Shown: piece after piece, positions 44,545 through 54,100 of the stretch | Numbering within the stretch: position 1 is the stretch's first letter | Layout: each line of letters opens with the position of its first letter | From: Clostridia bacterium | Lineage (GTDB): Bacteria > Bacillota > Clostridia > Oscillospirales > CAG-272 | Assembly (NCBI GenBank): GCA_017547655.1 | Contig: JAFYPF010000029.1 | Location: 62,001-126,000, forward strand | DNA length: 64,000 nt | Direction of reading: 5' to 3' | The notes under the pieces: model-generated | Database searches by the model: none | Told to the model about the DNA's origin: nothing | The model's input: only the letters and a program-made list of their open reading frames with translations | Program-made: the position numbers and the translations under genes

Positions 44545-45846
44545 ATGCCTGAACTTAATGTATTTAATGATGCACAAGACAAGGAGATAACGAAAGCCGT
44601 GCTTGTCAGCGCCGTATTCAGGGGCGATGATAGGGATGAAGCCGAGGTTTCTCTCGGCGAGCTTGAAAGATTGCTTGAAACTGCGGGTGGCGAATGTGTT
44701 GCAAGAATGACACAGCTTAAAACTGCGCCAGATGCTTCAACTTATATCGGAAGCGGTAAAATAAAAGAGTTGGCAGAGCTTTGTAAAAATAACGATGCTA
44801 CACTTGTTGTGTTTGATACAGAGCTTTCTCCGTCGCAGATACGTAACATAGAAAAAGAAGTAAACGACGAAGACAGTGATATATTCGTTATGGACAGAAG
44901 TATGCTTATTCTCGACATTTTTGCGCTTCACGCAAAGACGGGCGAGGGTAAACTGCAGGTTGAACTTGCGCTTTTGAAGTATACGACACCGAGACTTACA
45001 GGCAAGGGCTTACAGCTTTCTCGTCAGGGGGGCGGTATCGGTACGCGCGGTCCGGGCGAGTCGAAACTCGAGAGTGACAGACGTCACATAAAGCGTCGTA
45101 TGGATGCGCTCGAAGATGAGCTTGAATTATTGGAGAAAAACAGAATAGTTCAGCGTAAGCAGAGAGATAAATCGGGGCTTTTTAAAATTGCTATTGCAGG
45201 ATATACGAATGCGGGCAAGAGTACGTTTTTGAATTATTTGACGGGGGCGGGAATTCTTGCTGAAAACAAGCTTTTTGCAACGCTTGACCCTACAACAAGA
45301 AAATATGAGCTTCCGTCGGGGAATGAGATACTTCTTACCGATACTGTTGGATTTATCAGAAATTTACCGCATCATCTTATAAAAGCATTTCGCTCGACCT
45401 TGGAAGAGGTTGTTTACTCGGATGCGGTGCTTGTTATGATAGATGCTTCCGAACCCGACTGCCATAATCAACTTGCCGTAACGGAAGGACTGCTCGAAGA
45501 GCTTGGCGCTGTAGGCAAACCGATTCTTTATGTTTATAATAAATGCGACGTTGAAACGGATGTTATGCCGAAAGTTAAGCAAGACGGAGGAGAAGATAAC
45601 GTTTTCTTTATTTCCGCAAGAACGGGCGAGGGCGTTGATGCTCTTATAGAGAGAATAGAGTTGCTTGTTAACGAGGGCAAGACCGAAGAAACGTTTTTGT
45701 TTCCGCACAACGATCAGTCTATGGTTAACGTGCTTTATAAAAATGCCGTTATACATGATACGGAATACCTTACCGAGGGCGTTAGGTTTAGAGCGACCGT
45801 TGATTCAAAGACGAAGGGTATGCTTGCAAAATATCTTGTAAAGTGA
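44545..45846 (+). CDS. hflX: Ribosome-associated GTPase HflX
   Basis: A 433-residue GTPase that splits stalled or hibernating 70S ribosomes. The N-terminal HflX domain has SSTYIGSGKIKEL-like ASTYIGSGKIKEL and FDTELSPSQIRNIEK. The linker has GGGIGTRGPGESKLE, and the G domain has GYTNAGKSTFLNYL (G1), DTVGFIRNLPHHL (G3) and VYNKCDV (G4). TGAGGTTAGAGATAT precedes the ATG. It is followed at 9 bases by a YigZ-family gene. Confidence 0.96.
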   Translation: MPELNVFNDAQDKEITKAVLVSAVFRGDDRDEAEVSLGELERLLETAGGECVARMTQLKTAPDASTYIGSGKIKELAELCKNNDATLVVFDTELSPSQIRNIEKEVNDEDSDIFVMDRSMLILDIFALHAKTGEGKLQVELALLKYTTPRLTGKGLQLSRQGGGIGTRGPGESKLESDRRHIKRRMDALEDELELLEKNRIVQRKQRDKSGLFKIAIAGYTNAGKSTFLNYLTGAGILAENKLFATLDPTTRKYELPSGNEILLTDTVGFIRNLPHHLIKAFRSTLEEVVYSDAVLVMIDASEPDCHNQLAVTEGLLEELGAVGKPILYVYNKCDVETDVMPKVKQDGGEDNVFFISARTGEGVDALIERIELLVNEGKTEETFLFPHNDQSMVNVLYKNAVIHDTEYLTEGVRFRATVDSKTKGMLAKYLVK

Positions 45847-45855
45847 GTTTGAGTT

Positions 45856-46503
45856 ATGAAAGAAAATAATACTGCCGAGAACGGTAAGTTATATACGACG
45901 TTAGGCGGAGACGGCTTTTTTGAGATAACTATTGATAAATCGGTGTTTTACGGTTATGCGAAGAGGGTTACCGAGGAAAAAGATGCCGTTGATTTTATCA
46001 ATCAAATAAAGAAAAAGCATTCCGATGCCAGACACAACGTTTATGCGTACGTGTTAAAGAATACGAATACTACCCGCTATAGTGATGACGGAGAGCCTGC
46101 GGGTACTGCGGGTATGCCGGTGCTTGACGTTATAAGAAAGACGGGGTTCACTGATGCTGTTATTGTTGTAACCCGATATTTTGGCGGGATATTGCTCGGA
46201 AAAGGCGGTCTTGTACGTGCTTATACGGCGGCGGCAAAAGGCGCAGCCGAAGATGCGCAGATAATAACGTATACCGATTATACGGAATTTGAGGTGGAAT
46301 GTCCGTATGCTGACCATGAGAAAATACGATATGAATGTCAATTTTTTGACATTATAGAAGATGGTATTGATTACAGTGATACAGTAAAATTGAAACTGGC
46401 AATAAAAACACCGTCGTTTGAAGCGTTTAACGTTAAGCTTTCGGAGATAAGTGCCGGTAGAATTAGCGCTAAAAAGACAGGCGAACGCTTTGACAAAATA
46501 TGA
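45856..46503 (+). CDS. YigZ/IMPACT (UPF0029) family protein
   Basis: A 215-residue protein. The N-terminal IMPACT domain holds HNVYAYVL, the signature RYSDDGEPAGTAGMPVL (about residues 75-91) and VTRYFGGILLGKGGLVRAYT. A second ferredoxin-like domain follows (about 140-210). Members are linked to translation control by their similarity to eukaryotic IMPACT, but the bacterial role is not clear. It is 9 bases after hflX and is probably co-transcribed. It ends in a strong terminator. Confidence 0.93.
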   Translation: MKENNTAENGKLYTTLGGDGFFEITIDKSVFYGYAKRVTEEKDAVDFINQIKKKHSDARHNVYAYVLKNTNTTRYSDDGEPAGTAGMPVLDVIRKTGFTDAVIVVTRYFGGILLGKGGLVRAYTAAAKGAAEDAQIITYTDYTEFEVECPYADHEKIRYECQFFDIIEDGIDYSDTVKLKLAIKTPSFEAFNVKLSEISAGRISAKKTGERFDKI

Positions 46504-46508
46504 ATATA

Positions 46509-46550
46509 GGCTATTGTTTGAAAAACGAACAATAGCCGTTTTTGTTTTTT
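46509..46550 (+). terminator. Terminator of hflX-yigZ
   Basis: Ten-base-pair arms (46509-46518 with 46528-46537), a nine-base loop and GTTTTTGTTTTTT. Confidence 0.92.
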
Positions 46551-46573
46551 GGGGTATTTTTTAAAATAATATA

Positions 46574-46610
46574 AAAAGAACACTTCTGTATGGAAAAGAA
46601 GTGTTCTTTT
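46574..46610 (-). terminator. Terminator of the CDF transporter gene
   Basis: Fourteen-base-pair arms (46574-46587 with 46597-46610) end in T-runs on the minus strand, five bases past the stop codon. Confidence 0.88.
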
Positions 46611-46614
46611 GATG

Positions 46615-47796
46615 TTAGTTCTTGGTTCTTGAATTCATATAGTTTCGGTCAACTGTTATCACTGTATTGTATGTAGGATCAATCTTTCTTATATCCTTGG
46701 TTATATCTGCGCAGAAAAATTGGTCATTGGCTTCGTATTCAAACGGTAGGTTAACGTCAAATATAAGATTCGTGTGCGTGTCCCCAAAAACTACTCTGAA
46801 ATCATGGAGCGAAATGCGAGGATCCTTGTGTTGCAATATCAATTGAACGGCTGTTTTTAAATCGTTAACCGCGGAATTGTCCGTTTCAATCGGATCGAGG
46901 TGAATAACAAGGTGGATATTCATCTGCTCAAGAACTTCAAATTCAATATTATCTATCGTATCGTGACTGAGTAATATGTCGGTCTTTGCGGGAACCTCGG
47001 CGTGAACGGAGGCGAAACAACGTCCAAATCCATAATTATGTACAATAAGGTCGTGTATTCCTATAACGCCGTCATAACTCAGTATCTTCTCCGACAGCTT
47101 ATTTACAAGTTCTTCGTCGGGGGCAGCTCCGAGAAGCGGGTCTGATGTCTCAATTATAAGCTTTATTCCCGAATAAATAACAAACAGCGCAAGCGCGCAG
47201 CCGAGCCAACCGTCAACCTTGAGGTCAGTTGTGAGCCCTACTATGCTTCCTATAATAACAACCGCTGTCGATATAACGTCGTTTATACTGTCCGTCGATG
47301 AGGCAATCAATGCTTGAGAGTCGATTTTCTTGCCTGCGGAGCGATATACTATACCTTGAAAAAGTTTAGCTAAAACAGTAATGCCGAGAATAACAATGCC
47401 GATTATAGAATATTTGGTCTCTGTCGGTGTAATTATCTTTTCTATCGAGCTTATCGCTAAATCAAAGCCTATCGAGGTTATAAGACAAGAAACAATAAGC
47501 CCTGAAATATACTCCATACGGGCGTGACCGTATGGGTGCTTCGCATCTGCCGGCTTACCCGCTATTTTAAAACCGAAAACGGTTATAATTGATGAACCAG
47601 CATCGCAAAGGTTATTAACAGCATCAGCCGTAACCGAAATGCTTGATGTAACAATTCCCAAAACAACCTTTACAACAAACAGTATGAGGTTTGATATAAT
47701 CCCAAAAAAACCCGTGAAATTTCCGTACGCATTTCTAACGGCGGGGTTTGTCGTATCATCTGCATTTTTTATAAACAATTTAAAAAGCGCATTCAT
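46615..47796 (-). CDS. Cation diffusion facilitator transporter, Mn-type ligands
   Basis: A 393-residue CDF exporter with about six membrane segments (residues 20-215) and a C-terminal cytoplasmic domain with two ferredoxin-like stretches. The metal site in TM2 is VNNLCDAGSS, which aligns N and D where zinc CDFs have D/H and D. The TM5 site STDSINDV gives D and D. The resulting N-D/D-D set is the pattern described for manganese exporters such as MntE, so I infer Mn(II) efflux. The conserved GKPADAKHPYGHARMEYISG follows TM2. AAGGATGTTTGTTAC precedes the ATG. A PH-like membrane protein gene lies 26 bases upstream. Confidence 0.88.
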   Translation of the reverse strand: MNALFKLFIKNADDTTNPAVRNAYGNFTGFFGIISNLILFVVKVVLGIVTSSISVTADAVNNLCDAGSSIITVFGFKIAGKPADAKHPYGHARMEYISGLIVSCLITSIGFDLAISSIEKIITPTETKYSIIGIVILGITVLAKLFQGIVYRSAGKKIDSQALIASSTDSINDVISTAVVIIGSIVGLTTDLKVDGWLGCALALFVIYSGIKLIIETSDPLLGAAPDEELVNKLSEKILSYDGVIGIHDLIVHNYGFGRCFASVHAEVPAKTDILLSHDTIDNIEFEVLEQMNIHLVIHLDPIETDNSAVNDLKTAVQLILQHKDPRISLHDFRVVFGDTHTNLIFDVNLPFEYEANDQFFCADITKDIRKIDPTYNTVITVDRNYMNSRTKN

Positions 47797-47822
47797 GTAA
47801 CAAACATCCTTTCAATAAAAAA

Positions 47823-48308
47823 TTAGTCATTCAGTATATCGTCTTGAATATATTTACTTAAAGCATTTACAAAATTCTCGTCGGGTTCCAGCAAAATAAC
47901 TTCGTTTTCGTTGCCGATCTCGTAAAAAAGGCAATAAAACTTTTGTGGGAGAATTTTAACACGGTAGTCGTATTTTTTTCTTCCTTTTATTTTATCTTTT
48001 GCTTTGTCATAGGCTATTATCTCGGTGATATCGGTGTAATAGAGTCTGCATACGGTTCTCGTCTTGTTTCCGATTTTTTGTGTAATTATAAATTCAAAAT
48101 CTTCAAGTACATAAGTATACGAGTATAAACCGAACCGTATAGTCAAAAGCATCGCCGTGCAAAACGGTACAATCGCCAAAGCCCTCAAAACATCTGCTGA
48201 AAATCCGCCTATAGCTAATCCGAATCCTATAAAAACAAGTGAGCACAGCGAAAGAAGCACTACAATCGTCTTTAAGGCTTTTGTGTCGGGACGGGGGGTG
48301 TATTTCAT
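47823..48308 (-). CDS. Two-TM membrane protein with a PH-like domain
   Basis: A 161-residue protein I do not recognise. Two membrane segments (about residues 14-34 and 38-58) are followed by a soluble part that looks like a bacterial PH domain (YVLEDFEFIITQKIGNKTRTV and LYYTDITEIIAYDK). I use ATG 48308, with AAAGGAAAAGATT upstream; the longer frame lacks a Shine-Dalgarno. It is 26 bases upstream of the CDF gene and is probably in the same transcript. Confidence 0.75.
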   Translation of the reverse strand: MKYTPRPDTKALKTIVVLLSLCSLVFIGFGLAIGGFSADVLRALAIVPFCTAMLLTIRFGLYSYTYVLEDFEFIITQKIGNKTRTVCRLYYTDITEIIAYDKAKDKIKGRKKYDYRVKILPQKFYCLFYEIGNENEVILLEPDENFVNALSKYIQDDILND

Positions 48309-48472
48309 AATCTTTTCCTTTGTTATTTTATTATACAATGGGATAGTAAAATGCCGTGACTGTCTGAAAAAACGGCATCTTCATATATTTTTATCCTTTT
48401 TGAGTAACCCGAACGAATTTTAATCATATACTGTTTATGAATATAAAAATTATTCAAAAGGAGAGTTTATCT

Positions 48473-48718
48473 ATGGAAATCGATAAGAGACAAATAATGA
48501 ACAAGCTTGACACAATAAGCGACGAGGAATTAAAAAACATTGTTCGCGCAATTGCCCAAAGCGCAGGGGTGAGCGGAAGACGGGTAGAACAAACCGTATC
48601 CGATATATCAAAGCTTAGAAAAGGGCTTTCTAATATGTCCGAGCGAGACTTGCAAAATGCGCTTTCTATGCTTGATGAAGAGACTTTGAATAATATTAAA
48701 AAACAATCTGATTTTTAG
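48473..48718 (+). CDS. Small helical unknown protein (first of three)
   Basis: An 81-residue, charged, helical protein with no signal or membrane segment. The motifs are KLDTISDEELKNIVRAIAQSAGV and SMLDEETLNNIKK. I use ATG 48473, with AAAGGAGAG upstream; the longer frame starts before this Shine-Dalgarno. It is followed at 11 bases by the next small gene. I do not recognise the family. Confidence 0.75.
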   Translation: MEIDKRQIMNKLDTISDEELKNIVRAIAQSAGVSGRRVEQTVSDISKLRKGLSNMSERDLQNALSMLDEETLNNIKKQSDF

Positions 48719-48729
48719 GGTTATTTGTT

Positions 48730-49095
48730 ATGAACGGATCAAGTGATATAGGGGAAATGATCGGCAAGCTGACCGAAAACCCCGAAATGATGAAAACGCT
48801 TATGGGAATAGCCGGAAAGCTTAAGGATAGCGCGGGCGGGCAAGAGACGCGTGGCTATGACGAAACAAGCTTTCAGAAGCCCGAGCATAAAGATGAGGGG
48901 TGTGGTAACGAAAAGGGAGAGATCGGTTGCCGCAAAAACAAAAAAGGTGACGATGCAGAAAACCTTATACGGCTTCTTGTGGCTTTGAAGCCGTACGTCG
49001 GAGCTGACAGATGCGAGAAAATCGACAGCATAATTAAGATATTAAAGCTTGTTCAGTTAAGCGAAAAAACGGGGCTATTAAAATCTTTTCTTTAA
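48730..49095 (+). CDS. Small unknown protein (second of three)
   Basis: A 121-residue protein with a helical N-terminus (IGEMIGKLTENPEMMKTLMGIAGKL), a charged, Gly- and Lys-rich middle with two cysteines (GCGNEKGEIGCRKNKKG), and a helical C-terminus (LIRLLVALKPYVGADRCEKIDSIIKILKLVQL). The C-terminal block looks like a conserved clostridial family, but I cannot name it. AGGG lies upstream of the ATG. It sits between two other small genes with short gaps. Confidence 0.72.
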   Translation: MNGSSDIGEMIGKLTENPEMMKTLMGIAGKLKDSAGGQETRGYDETSFQKPEHKDEGCGNEKGEIGCRKNKKGDDAENLIRLLVALKPYVGADRCEKIDSIIKILKLVQLSEKTGLLKSFL

Positions 49096-49122
49096 AGATA
49101 TGCGAAAGAGAGTTGATATATA

Positions 49123-49617
49123 ATGTATAGTCGAAATACAAGCGGCAGAGCTGTTGCGCGACACGAGCCGATTCGAGCTCATGTCGAAAAAAATGTTGCT
49201 GCGCCTGAAAACTACGTTGAAAAAAAATTAAAAAAAGATGAGTTGACGGAAATTCAAACGATTCTACCCGATCCGCCGCCAAATTACAGAGGAATGATAT
49301 ACGATATAACCGGCACCTTATATGGCGGGGTTAATGCCGAGGGGATAGAAAGGCTGGTCGAAAATGATTCTTCGTATTCAAACAAACGATGCCTCCCTCA
49401 ACGGAGGGGGAACAAGCCTTATTTTTCTCACTTAAATCCGCCTCTTCCGCAACGTGAAAAACAAGATGAAAGCGGTATAAGAAAAATAATCGACGGACTT
49501 AAAGAAAAGAGCTTTGAGGTAGATGATTTGCTTATTTGCGCTATGATAATGCTTATGCTCAACAGTAAGTCCGAAGACGATATTCTTATGGTATTGGTAC
49601 TGATTATGCTCTTATAA
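49123..49617 (+). CDS. Small unknown protein with a hydrophobic C-terminus (third of three)
   Basis: A 164-residue protein. The N-terminal half is charged with a PDPPPNYRGMIYD motif (about residues 49-61). The C-terminal stretch (about 134-164) is strongly hydrophobic around DDLLICAMIMLMLNSKSEDDILMVLVLIML. The repeated DDxL motif before hydrophobic stretches suggests a short amphipathic or membrane helix pair. AGAGAGTTGATATA precedes the ATG. Its stop overlaps the end of the convergent pyridoxal kinase-like gene by six bases. I do not recognise the family. Confidence 0.72.
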   Translation: MYSRNTSGRAVARHEPIRAHVEKNVAAPENYVEKKLKKDELTEIQTILPDPPPNYRGMIYDITGTLYGGVNAEGIERLVENDSSYSNKRCLPQRRGNKPYFSHLNPPLPQREKQDESGIRKIIDGLKEKSFEVDDLLICAMIMLMLNSKSEDDILMVLVLIMLL

Positions 49618-50454
49618 ATTGAGCTTTCTTATAAGAGAGGGTATAACCTGCTCGAACAAAACGCCGTATCTTGTGTCTGTTCCGGCGTTTTTTGTTTTTA
49701 TAATAGAATCCTCGGTGAAGTCTACAGCAATCTTGGTGGCTTCAGCGAGGGTTTTGTTGTTTAGGAGTGCTGACAAAATAACCGACGCAAACACGTCGCC
49801 CGTTCCGTGATAAAATCCCTCGATTCGGGGCGCAAGATATACTTCGAAAACGTCGTCTTCTCGGTCGTATGACGCAGCTCCTATCTCAAATTCATCGAAA
49901 TAAACTCCGGTAAGCACTATTTTTTTGCAGCCCGTTTTTGAAATTTCTTTCATAAGTTCTTTTATAAATTCTTCGGTATAAGGGCCTTCCGTGTATTCTC
50001 TGCCTAAAAGCAAGAACGCCTCGGTAATATTCGGGACTATTATGTCTGCTTTTCCGCAGAGTTTTTTCATTCCGCTTATATATTCGACGGTGAAGCCTGC
50101 ATAAAAGCTGCCCCCATCTCCCATTACGGGATCCACCATAATCAAGCTGTCCTTGTTGTTGTCAATGAAATTGATAACCGTGTTCAGTTGTTCCGTGCTT
50201 CCAAGATATCCGCTGTAAATAGCATCAAAGGTTATATTCAGAGAAGACCAGTGGTTAATAATTTTTGTCATCTCTTCTGTCAGGTCAAGGAAAGAATAGC
50301 CGTCAAAACCGCCTGTATGGGTAGAAAGAAGGGCGGTGGGAAGCGCGCAGGTTTGAATACCTGCAGCTGAAAGGATAGGACAAGCTACGGTGATTGAGCA
50401 TCTGCCTATTCCCGATATATCGTTAATTGTAACTGCGCTTTTTTGTGTATTCAT
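49612..50454 (-). CDS. Pyridoxal/pyridoxine kinase family protein
   Basis: A 280-residue ribokinase-fold kinase of the PdxK/PdxY type, used for salvage of B6 vitamers. It has TINDISGIGRCSITVACPILSAAG at the N-terminus, LLSTHTGGFDGYSFLDLT, DPVMGDGG (about residues 103-110), VPNITEAFLL and the ATP/anion-hole motif FYHGTGDVFASVI. AGGAAAGACACA precedes the ATG. A consensus-like promoter lies 40 bases upstream. It is not near other B6 genes. Confidence 0.9.
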   Translation of the reverse strand: MNTQKSAVTINDISGIGRCSITVACPILSAAGIQTCALPTALLSTHTGGFDGYSFLDLTEEMTKIINHWSSLNITFDAIYSGYLGSTEQLNTVINFIDNNKDSLIMVDPVMGDGGSFYAGFTVEYISGMKKLCGKADIIVPNITEAFLLLGREYTEGPYTEEFIKELMKEISKTGCKKIVLTGVYFDEFEIGAASYDREDDVFEVYLAPRIEGFYHGTGDVFASVILSALLNNKTLAEATKIAVDFTEDSIIKTKNAGTDTRYGVLFEQVIPSLIRKLNL

Positions 50455-50492
50455 TGTGTCTTTCCTTCCTTTTTTTGCGGGGTTATTTTATT

Positions 50493-50521
50493 ATTATAGC
50501 ATATTGATACAGAAAATACAA
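50493..50521 (-). promoter_or_regulatory. Promoter of the pyridoxal kinase-like gene
   Basis: On the minus strand TTGTAT (50521-50516) and a perfect TATAAT (50498-50493) are 17 bases apart. Confidence 0.8.
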
Positions 50522-50622
50522 CATTGTATACAAAAATAAGGGTGATGTCGGTTTTTTGTGGTGTGAGTGGTGGTTTGCATAATGTTTACAATGTGTTTAG
50601 AAAGAGTGTGAGAAATGCGAAT

Positions 50623-50677
50623 TTGTGCAATTTGCACAAGTGTAGAAAAAAACACTACATTTAAGTGCAAGTTGCAC
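50623..50677. promoter_or_regulatory. Paired operator-like palindromes
   Basis: TTGTGCAATTTGCACAA (50623-50639) is a perfect 17-base palindrome, and GTGCAAGTTGCAC (50665-50677) is its 13-base core with one central change. Their centres are 40 bases apart, close to four helical turns. A GTAG/CTAC stem-forming stretch (50642-50657) lies between them. They may be operators for a dimeric regulator. Confidence 0.5.
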
Positions 50678-50947
50678 AAAAATATTTAATTTTTTTATAC
50701 AATGCATTCAAAATTCGTTGGTAAATATAGTTTACATAGAATTGTATTATTACGTATATTTGTAAAAAAAACGTAAATAAAATTATGCAATTGGTGCTCT
50801 GATGTAAATAATGCTTAACGCAAGATTGGAAAACGAACAAAATGCAAAAAACGCCGAAAAGCGTCTGATTGTGCCGTAAATGTAAAATTTTTAAATTATT
50901 CTAAAATGTGTTACTATATATAATAAGAAAAAAGGTTGGCTTCACTA

Positions 50948-50976
50948 TTGACTTTTCGAGGGGTGTGTGATATTAT
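50948..50976 (+). promoter_or_regulatory. Promoter of the ABC operon
   Basis: TTGACT (50948-50953) and TATTAT (50971-50976) are 17 bases apart. The leader to the ATG at 51161 is about 178 bases. Confidence 0.75.
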
Positions 50977-51039
50977 GATTACGCACTAAATTACGGCATT
51001 TCCGGCGGTGAAACGCAGGATTATAGGGTATGAGACGGT

Positions 51040-51089
51040 ACTACGCTCTGATGATAGGGGGCGGAGTAGTGTTTTTGCGTTGTTTTTTT
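51040..51089 (+). terminator. Candidate attenuator hairpin in the operon leader
   Basis: ACTA-CGCTC (51040-51048) can pair with GGGCG (51059-51063) and TAGT (51067-51070), leaving a three-base bulge. T-rich sequence (GTTTTTGCGTTGTTTTTTT) follows to 51089. It lies about 60 bases after the transcript start and may act as a conditional terminator. I could not identify a known riboswitch in the leader. Confidence 0.4.
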
Positions 51090-51160
51090 ACAGAATAAAA
51101 CGGCTCCCTGCCTTTGAATTATTGTGTTAAGTTTATCAAATCTTTATGGGAGGAAAGACC

Positions 51161-54100
51161 ATGACAAAATCCATATTCAAAAGAATTTTATGTGGATTTC
51201 TGACGGTGCTTATGGTTATGGGTACACTTTCTGTAAGTGTATTCGCAACCGAAGAAACCGCGACCGACTCGGCAATGAATGAAACCGAGAAGACCACATC
51301 GTCGTTGGAGGAAATCAGAGCTATTCTTGATACGCCTGATTACAACGACTATTTCGCATCGCTTGGCGATGTAAAGAAGGCGACCGACACGTTTACCGTG
51401 AATTTTGCGGAAGCTTACGTTGGTTCGGAGGGAACTGACGAAGATAACGACGTTCGTGTTTTGACCGAAGAAGAGACAAATGAAAATTACAAGAAAGCAG
51501 TGAAATCAGTTTACTTGCCGGAAAAGGGTTCGGCGACTTTTAAGATTAACGTTAAAGAAGCGGGACTTTACGTAATTGATATTGAATATTTCTCTGTTTT
51601 GGCTAAAGCTACGTCTATTGAGCGTATGCTTTATATCGACGGAAAGATACCTTTCTCTGAATCAAGATATCTTACTATGCCTAAAACTTGGGTAGATAAT
51701 CTTGAGGAGGGCGGAGTATTTAAGACGGACCTTACAGATAATGATATTCGTCCTACGAAATCTCAGGTTCCTACTTGGAATACATATACTTTCTGTGACT
51801 CGACGGGATTCGTTGTTAATCCTTTAGAGGTTTATTTGACAGAGGGCGAACATACTCTTACCTTTGAAGCGGTAAGAGAACCTGTGGTTTTCTCGACGAT
51901 TACTTTTAAGCCTTATAAAGATCTTCCTACATACGAAGAGGTTTTGGCTGAATACAAGGCTAATGGTTATAAACCTGCAGAGGATGCGAAGATTTACGTG
52001 GAAGCTGAATTGTCAAGCGATCCCGAGAATCCTATTCTTGTTTCCGAGCAGACTATCTATCCTTTGAATGACAGAACTTCACCCATAACATCTCCCCAAG
52101 ATCCGGCGAAAACAAAACTTAACACAATAGGCAGTGACAAGTGGAAAACAGCGGGACAGTGGATTAAGTACACTATCAAACCTGAAAAGAGCGGTCTTTA
52201 CGAACTCGCAATGAGATTCAAGCAGTCGCAGCTCGAAGGTATGTACGTTTCACGCCGTATATATATAAATGGAGAAATCCCCTTTGAAGAAGCAAGTTAT
52301 CTCGAATTCCTTTACAACGACTCATGGCAAACTGCAGTGATTTCGTCTAAAGACGGAACACCTTATCAGTTCTACTTTGAAGCAGGTAAAGAGTATGAGA
52401 TTAAGTTTGAGGTTGTTCTCGGTTCGATGAACGAGGTTCTTAACCGCGTAAACAACGTTCTTACTTTGATGAATGAATCTTATCTTAAGATACTGATGAT
52501 CACGGGTTCGGACCCTGATGAATTCAGGGACTATAACTTTACAAGACTTATCCCCGAAGCTATTAACAACCTCGTATTTTCTGCGAAGGAGCTTACAGCT
52601 GTAGGTGAGTTGCTTGAAGATATTACCGGACAAACCGGTTCGCACGTTGCTACTCTTAACAAGATAGTTATTCTTCTTGAGAGAATGACGAGCGACGAAA
52701 AGGAGATTGCAAAGAACCTTGTAAACCTTAAGACCTACATTGGTACTTTGGGTACTTGGTTGCTTGACTCAAGAGCTCAACCGCTTGAGGTGGACTACTT
52801 CGTATTCCAGACTCCCGGCACAAAGCTCCCCAAAGCTAATGCGAATATATTCCAGACACTTTGGTTTGAAACGAAAGCATTTATTCTCAGCTTCTTTATA
52901 GACTACTCAACATTGGGTGCTACTGTTGAAATTGATAGTGACTCCAAAGTTGAAGTGTGGACGACAATTGGACGTGAAAAGTCCAAGATTATGCGTCAGC
53001 TTGTTGACAGTGACTTTATGCAGAACAATGATATTTCGGTAGAAATTAAGTTGGTATCCGGCGGTGTACTTCAGTCGACACTTGCGGGGATTGGACCTGA
53101 CGTAGCGTTTCTTGCTTCTGCGGACTGTGTAAACTATGCTATCCGTGAGGCGGTTCTTCCTTTGAATGATATGGAAGGCTTTGATGAGGTAATGACAAGA
53201 TTCCCTCAGGCTGCTAAAGATACGCTTACACTCTACGGAAAAACATACGGCTTGCCTAACACCATGACGTTCCTTATGATGTTCTACAGAATGGATATTT
53301 TGGCAGACCTTAATATTGAAGTTCCGAGAACATGGGATGAGTTGAAGAATATTATTCCTATACTTCAAACAAACAATATGACGATTGGTTTCCCATCAAA
53401 GCTTTCGGGAACAAGACTCTTCCTCTATCAGATGGGCGGAGAATTGTACGCTGATGACGGTAAGAGAATAAATCTTTCTTCTAACATAGCGCTTTCAGCG
53501 TTTACTGAACTTACAGACTTGTTCCAGTCTTACAGATTCCCGCTTACATACGAAGCGGCTAACCGTTTCAGAACGGGTGAAATGCCTATTCTTATTTCCG
53601 AATACATTACACTTTACAACCAGTTGACAGTATTTGCTCCTGAAATTGATGGCTTGTGGGAATTCATCTCTCTTCCCGGCTTTGTTGATGAAAACGGAGA
53701 AATCAATAACTGTGCAATCGGTGTTACTGAAGGTGTTTGTCTTATGAAGGGTGCTGAAGACAATCCTGAAGATTGCTGGAAGTTCCTTGAATGGTTCACA
53801 AGAGCAAACGTACAGGCTAATTACTCTAACGAGCTCGTTGCGGTAGTTGGACAGTCCTCCAAGAACGCAACTGCAAATACAGAAGCGCTTGCTGAACTTC
53901 CTTGGTCTTCGCGTGAGTATGAAAACCTTATGGAACAGTTTGAAAATACTGTAGGTATTACAGAATATCCCGGTGGATATATTATTACACGTTATGTTGA
54001 CTTCGCATTTATGGATGTATATAATAACGGTGCGAATGCTACAGAAGCAATGCTTGACTATGTGACAGAAATCAACAAAGAAATTACGAGAAAACGTAAA

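Larger units (their letters stand above)
50455..51160. other. 706-base regulatory region before the ABC operon
   Basis: The gap holds the divergent pyridoxal-kinase promoter at 50493-50521, two matching inverted repeats at 50623-50639 and 50665-50677 with a third stem-forming stretch between them, an AT-rich block, a good plus-strand promoter at 50948-50976 and a structured leader before the ATG at 51161. No gene fits. Confidence 0.8.

Noticed and set aside
50494..50679. A 61-codon minus-strand frame in the large intergenic region
   Set aside because: It overlaps promoter and palindrome sequences, lacks a Shine-Dalgarno and has an unlikely composition.
50983..51090. Known riboswitch in the ABC operon leader (c-di-GMP, THF, fluoride, purine and others considered)
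   Set aside because: None of the conserved sequence signatures I know could be matched, so I left it as an unassigned candidate attenuator.
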